Shown here piece by piece: positions 5,915-8,348 of a stretch of 8,348 bases of DNA. The DNA lies in contig JAHEKO010000152.1 in NCBI GenBank assembly GCA_024638355.1, positions 1 through 8,348 on the forward strand, read 5' to 3'. Source of the stretch: Acidobacteriota bacterium (GTDB lineage Bacteria; Acidobacteriota; Thermoanaerobaculia; Multivoradales; JAHEKO01). The translations under genes were made by a program, and so were the position numbers. Under the pieces are notes generated by a model. That model was not told the DNA's origin. It did not search any database and saw nothing but the letters and a program-made list of their open reading frames with translations. How positions within the stretch are numbered: position 1 is the first letter of the stretch; every line of letters begins with the position of its first letter.

Positions 5915-6514
5915 TCAAAGGGCGCCGCGGAGCGCGGAGAGCAAGCCGAGGATGAACGCGAGCGCGAAGAGGAGCAGCGTGAAGAACGCCCAACTCTTGA
6001 AGAACGACTTGGCCCCGGGCGAGGGACCAAAATCCCAAACTCCCGGCTCTTCGTCGAGGTCGAACGGGAGCTGCTCGAGCAGCGATCGCGCCTCGCTCTC
6101 GGCCTCCACGGGCACGAGAATCACCCACCACGTTCCCGGTCCGACCGACGGAGCCGCCGGCATGGCGAAACTGAGGCCGCCGGAGCTCTGCTCGCGGCGG
6201 AAATAGGGCACCCCGGCCTCCTCCAGCAACGACGCGGCCAGATCGGCCTCGAAGATCTTGCCGGTGCGCAGAATCACGACGGCGTTGCCGCTCGCCTCGC
6301 CGGCGTCGGGCCGGCCCGGAGAATCTTCGGGCTCCGGCTCCACCAGTGCCACTTCGCAGTCCGGACAGGTTGCCACACCGTCGACGAACTCGCCATGACA
6401 CTCAGGGCAGATCAGGGCCTCGTCCTCGATGGAGCGCGCAGAAGCATGGTTCGGCTGGGGGGAGCGTAGCGCGGATGTTCGTGGACGACCGACGGCGCGG
6501 TGCTCCGGCTCCAC
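5915..6514 (-). CDS. Zinc-ribbon / DUF2007-like protein with C-terminal membrane anchor
   Basis: This 199-residue protein has three parts. Residues 36-53 form a zinc ribbon with two CPxC knuckles (C36/C39 and C50/C53). Residues ~78-148 resemble DUF2007 ('putative signal transducing protein'), with VVILRTGKIFEADLAASLLEEAG-type opening and a WWVILVPVEAESEARSLL-type close. Residues ~174-195 are a single hydrophobic segment near the end. The bulk should be cytoplasmic with a C-terminal anchor. DUF2007 resembles small ferredoxin-fold domains of unknown role, so no function can be assigned. The only in-frame ATG is at 6514, leaving a low-complexity 30-residue lead before the ribbon; the true start may be later at a non-standard codon just before LICPEC. 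It ends 14 bp from the dgt remnant and is divergent from the sigma factor gene. Confidence 0.75.
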   Translation of the reverse strand: MEPEHRAVGRPRTSALRSPQPNHASARSIEDEALICPECHGEFVDGVATCPDCEVALVEPEPEDSPGRPDAGEASGNAVVILRTGKIFEADLAASLLEEAGVPYFRREQSSGGLSFAMPAAPSVGPGTWWVILVPVEAESEARSLLEQLPFDLDEEPGVWDFGPSPGAKSFFKSWAFFTLLLFALAFILGLLSALRGAL

Positions 6515-6558
6515 GGTACCTGATAGCGGCGAGTCGCTGCGCGACCCTGGCCTGGCGC

Positions 6559-6582
6559 GAACGGACGGCGCGATCGTACGGA
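6559..6582 (+). promoter_or_regulatory. Possible ECF-type promoter
   Basis: GAAC (6559-6562) is followed after 16 bases by CGGA (6579-6582). GAAC is the usual -35 core of ECF-sigma promoters, and the spacing fits. The -10 half is not a standard motif, so this is only a candidate autoregulatory site for the sigma gene downstream. Confidence 0.2.
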
Positions 6583-6607
6583 TTTGAGCTACGCTCGCCG
6601 CTAAACC

Positions 6608-6627
6608 GATGGGCGCCCAGGCCCATC
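6608..6627 (+). promoter_or_regulatory. Inverted repeat in the sigma factor leader
   Basis: GATGGGC (6608-6614) and GCCCATC (6621-6627) are perfect 7-bp arms around a 6-base loop. The repeat ends 12 bp before the ATG at 6640, just ahead of the purine-rich GAGTGAG that may act as the ribosome binding site. It could be an operator or an RNA hairpin affecting initiation. The structure is seen directly; the role is inferred. Confidence 0.3.
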
Positions 6628-6639
6628 CAACCGAGTGAG

Positions 6640-7236
6640 ATGACTACATGCGCGCTCGCTGCAGGCATCGTGACCCCGGGGCAGACGCTGCCATTCACCG
6701 TCCGCCGAGGCGCCTTGTCTGAAGCCGAACTGGTCCGCGAGGCGCAGAGCGGCGAGGTCGGCGCCTTCGAGCAGCTGTTCCGCACCCACCAGGGCCGAAT
6801 CTACGCCCTCTGTCTGCGGATGGTGGCCGATCCCGCTCGCGCCGAGGACCTCACCCAGGAGTCGTTCGTGCGCGCCTGGCGCAAGCTCGGCTCGTTTCGC
6901 GGTAAGAGCGCGTTCGGTACCTGGTTGCACCGGCTCGCGGTGAACGTCGTTCTGGGCGATCTCCGCTCGCGCAAGCGCTGGGAGAGCCGCACGGACGAGC
7001 TCGAGAGCTCGGAGCCGGGGCTGCCCGCGCCGCCGCGCCGCGACACGCTGGCAGCGATCGATCTCGAGCAGGCGATCACCGGGCTGCCGCCCCAGGCGCG
7101 CACCGTCTTCGTCCTCCACGACGTCGAGGGCTACAAGCACCGCGAGATCGCGACCATGATCGGGATTGCCGAGGGCACCTGCAAGGCGCACCTGCATCGA
7201 GCCCGCAACCTCCTGCGAAAGGCGCTCGGCCGATGA
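6640..7236 (+). CDS. ECF-family RNA polymerase sigma factor
   Basis: From ATG 6640 this is a 198-residue sigma-70 family protein of the extracytoplasmic-function group. Residues ~42-110 are region 2: the FEQLFRTHQGRIYALCLRMV stretch, then EDLTQESFVRAWRKL for core binding and -10 recognition. Residues ~140-195 are region 4: GLPPQARTVFVLHDVEGYKH and the helix-turn-helix HREIATMIGIAEGTCKAHLHRAR, which reads the -35 box. The frame is open back to 6346, but the upstream part lacks sigma-like sequence. GAGTGAG precedes this ATG. GTG 6670 or TTG 6715 (before SEAELV, preceded by CGAGG) are alternative starts, and the last fits family length best. The stop overlaps the anti-sigma start by 4 bp (ATGA), implying translational coupling. 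Confidence 0.92.
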   Translation: MTTCALAAGIVTPGQTLPFTVRRGALSEAELVREAQSGEVGAFEQLFRTHQGRIYALCLRMVADPARAEDLTQESFVRAWRKLGSFRGKSAFGTWLHRLAVNVVLGDLRSRKRWESRTDELESSEPGLPAPPRRDTLAAIDLEQAITGLPPQARTVFVLHDVEGYKHREIATMIGIAEGTCKAHLHRARNLLRKALGR

Positions 7237-7907
7237 CCCGCACTTGCGAAGAGATCCGTCCGCGTCTCCACGATTGGGTGGACGGCACCGTCGATCCTGC
7301 GGCGCGCGAATCGATCCGTGGGCACCTCGACGGCTGTGCCGCCTGCCGCGACGAGCTCGACGACCTCGAGCGCCTGCGCGCCGAGGCCGCCCGCCTACCG
7401 CGCGAGCTTGCCGCGGCGCGCGATCTCTGGCCGGCCATCGAGTCGCGGCTCGAGCGCGGCTGGTGGCGCCGCCTGGCGGCGGCCGCCGCCGTCGATCTCC
7501 GTCCTCGACCGGCCCTGCTCGCCGCAGCCGCGGCGCTCCTCGCCCTCGCGGTCGGCATCGGGTTCTGGCGGGCGCAGCCGGCTTCGACCGACCGGGCGAC
7601 CCGGGTCGACGTCGAGGCGCCGGCATCGACCGACGCCGGAATCCTGGCGCTGGCGCTGCTGGCGCGCTCGGAAGACGGTACGCTGGGCACCCGCAACGAC
7701 CTGCTGGCGGCCGTCGAAGGTCAGAAGGAGCACCTGTCCCCGGAGACGGTGGCGGTGCTGGAAGAGAACATGCTCATCATCGACCGGGCGATCGGCCAGC
7801 TCCGCTCAGCCCTGGACGAGGACCCGCTCAATCGCCGTCTCAGCATGCGCCTCGCCGCCCAGTACCAGCGCGAGGCCAACCTGATCAAGCGCGTGAGCGG
7901 AGCCTAG
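7233..7907 (+). CDS. Membrane-anchored zinc-finger anti-sigma factor
   Basis: This 224-residue protein starts with a ZAS-type anti-sigma domain: C5 and the HxxxCxxC motif H31/C35/C38 that binds zinc, followed by helices to about residue 75. It is expected to hold the cognate ECF sigma factor inactive on the cytoplasmic face of the membrane. A single membrane segment lies at ~94-112 (PALLAAAAALLALAVGIGFW). The C-terminal ~110 residues would be outside the cytoplasm and are largely helical and charged (EGQKEHLSPETVAVLEENML and LRSALDEDPLNRRLSMRLAAQYQ stretches), resembling heavy-metal-sensor-like or DUF3379-like tails but not confidently assigned. The start codon overlaps the sigma gene stop. 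A DUF4097 protein gene follows 26 bp later, so the three probably form one operon. Confidence 0.9.
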   Translation: MTRTCEEIRPRLHDWVDGTVDPAARESIRGHLDGCAACRDELDDLERLRAEAARLPRELAAARDLWPAIESRLERGWWRRLAAAAAVDLRPRPALLAAAAALLALAVGIGFWRAQPASTDRATRVDVEAPASTDAGILALALLARSEDGTLGTRNDLLAAVEGQKEHLSPETVAVLEENMLIIDRAIGQLRSALDEDPLNRRLSMRLAAQYQREANLIKRVSGA

Positions 7908-7920
7908 ACATAGCGACCCT

Positions 7921-7924
7921 GGAG
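7921..7924 (+). promoter_or_regulatory. Ribosome binding site of the DUF4097 gene
   Basis: GGAG lies 9 bases before the ATG at 7934 and supports that start, which is also followed by a clean signal peptide. Confidence 0.55.
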
Positions 7925-7933
7925 ACCACTGCC

Positions 7934-8348
7934 ATGACGACGACAAGAGTCCGAAACCTCACCGCCGTGCTACTCGCCTGCGCGGTCTCGACGCCGGCCC
8001 TGTGGGCCAGCCGGGAGGTCGACGCCACTCTCGATGCCGCGCCCAACGCGACGATCGAGATCGAGACCACCTCGGGCTCGATCGAAGTCCGGGGATGGGA
8101 CAACAACCAGGTCGTGGTGACCGGCCGCATCGGCGACGACGTGGAGAGCTTCACCGCCGAGGGCGGCGTCAATCGCATCGTGATCGAGGTCGAGGTCGAG
8201 CAGCGTGGGCGCTGGGGCGGCCGCGATATCGACGCTCATCTCGAGATCAAGGTACCTCGCGGAGCGCGGCTCGAGATCGAGACGGTGAGCGCCTCGATCG
8301 AGGTCGAAGAGTTCGACGGCCGGATCGAAGCCGAATCGGTGAGCGGCG
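7934..8348 (+). CDS. DUF4097-type exported beta-repeat protein, N-terminal part
   Basis: The gene runs off the right edge; 138 complete codons are visible with no stop. It begins with a signal peptide (basic MTTTRVR, hydrophobic core LTAVLLACAV, probable cleavage after ALWA at residue ~25). The mature part is made of repeating beta-strand units of alternating hydrophobic and charged residues (ATIEIETTSGSIEVRGWD, HLEIKVPRGARLEIETVSAS, IEVEEFDGRIEAESVSG). This matches DUF4097, the putative adhesin / beta-helix family whose members often sit behind ECF sigma and anti-sigma genes. The product should be periplasmic or surface-exposed; its function is unknown. It is probably the third gene of the sigma operon and a target or effector of that signalling system. 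Confidence 0.85.
   Translation, partial: MTTTRVRNLTAVLLACAVSTPALWASREVDATLDAAPNATIEIETTSGSIEVRGWDNNQVVVTGRIGDDVESFTAEGGVNRIVIEVEVEQRGRWGGRDIDAHLEIKVPRGARLEIETVSASIEVEEFDGRIEAESVSG

Noticed and set aside
6346..6639. N-terminal extension of the sigma factor frame
   Set aside because: No sigma-like sequence; it overlaps the zinc-ribbon gene on the other strand and the expected promoter region, so a start at 6640 or later is preferred.
7462..7496. GC-only palindrome (GGCGGCGGCCGCCGCC) inside the anti-sigma gene
   Set aside because: It encodes an Ala-rich stretch and is explained by codon bias rather than a regulatory structure.
6601..7626. 341-codon minus-strand open frame across the sigma and anti-sigma genes
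   Set aside because: Arg/Ala/Gly-rich shadow translation; the plus strand has unmistakable sigma regions 2 and 4 and a ZAS motif.
1..8348. CRISPR array, tRNA or rRNA gene, short tandem repeats
   Set aside because: No regularly spaced repeats, no tRNA-like cloverleaf noticed and no rRNA sequence; the only long repeat is the dgt 3'-end pair.

Overview
The window is very GC-rich DNA, with strong preference for G or C at third codon positions in most genes. An ECF sigma factor, a zinc-finger anti-sigma factor and a DUF4097-type exported protein occur in a row, and a zinc-ribbon/DUF2007 membrane protein is nearby. That set is common in Acidobacteriota and other high-GC soil or deep-branching Gram-negative lineages. 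The phylum is a weak inference; no rRNA or tRNA is present to fix it.

Layout. The left edge holds the 3' end of dgt, a dNTP triphosphohydrolase (to 383). Next comes a 5.2 kb segment (384-5590) with two divergent genes. On the minus strand is a 1156-residue SIR2 / STAND-NTPase / TPR protein (402-3872), a typical architecture for an NAD+-depleting anti-phage sensor. On the plus strand is a polytopic GT-C-like membrane protein (4120-5637). Immediately after this segment is a second copy of the last ~310 bp of dgt (5591-5900). It is about 98% identical to the first but broken by a nonsense codon and a 1-bp deletion. To the right lie the zinc-ribbon/DUF2007 membrane protein (minus, 5915-6514) and a plus-strand stress-response operon: ECF sigma (start about 6640), anti-sigma (7233-7907) and the start of a DUF4097 exported protein (7934 to the edge).

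Main interpretation. Two direct copies of the dgt 3' end, both ending exactly at the stop codon, bracket the SIR2 gene and the membrane-protein gene. This is the footprint of an island that inserted into the end of dgt and supplied a replacement 3' end. The upstream copy keeps dgt intact; the displaced downstream copy is decaying. Five of the six substitutions between the copies are synonymous, which suggests the two ends diverged while both were coding, in different lineages, before being brought together. No integrase, transposase or tRNA is visible, so the mechanism (lost or trans-acting integrase, or single-crossover of a circular DNA) is open. The membrane-protein reading frame runs into the decayed dgt copy and ends at its nonsense codon.

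The 247-bp region between the two cargo genes contains a long, nearly perfect hairpin (3998-4039) with a GTAG tetranucleotide at its foot on the minus strand, as in REP elements. It also holds an 18-bp palindrome in the presumed SIR2 leader, a 10-bp sequence repeated near both gene starts, and weak promoter candidates.
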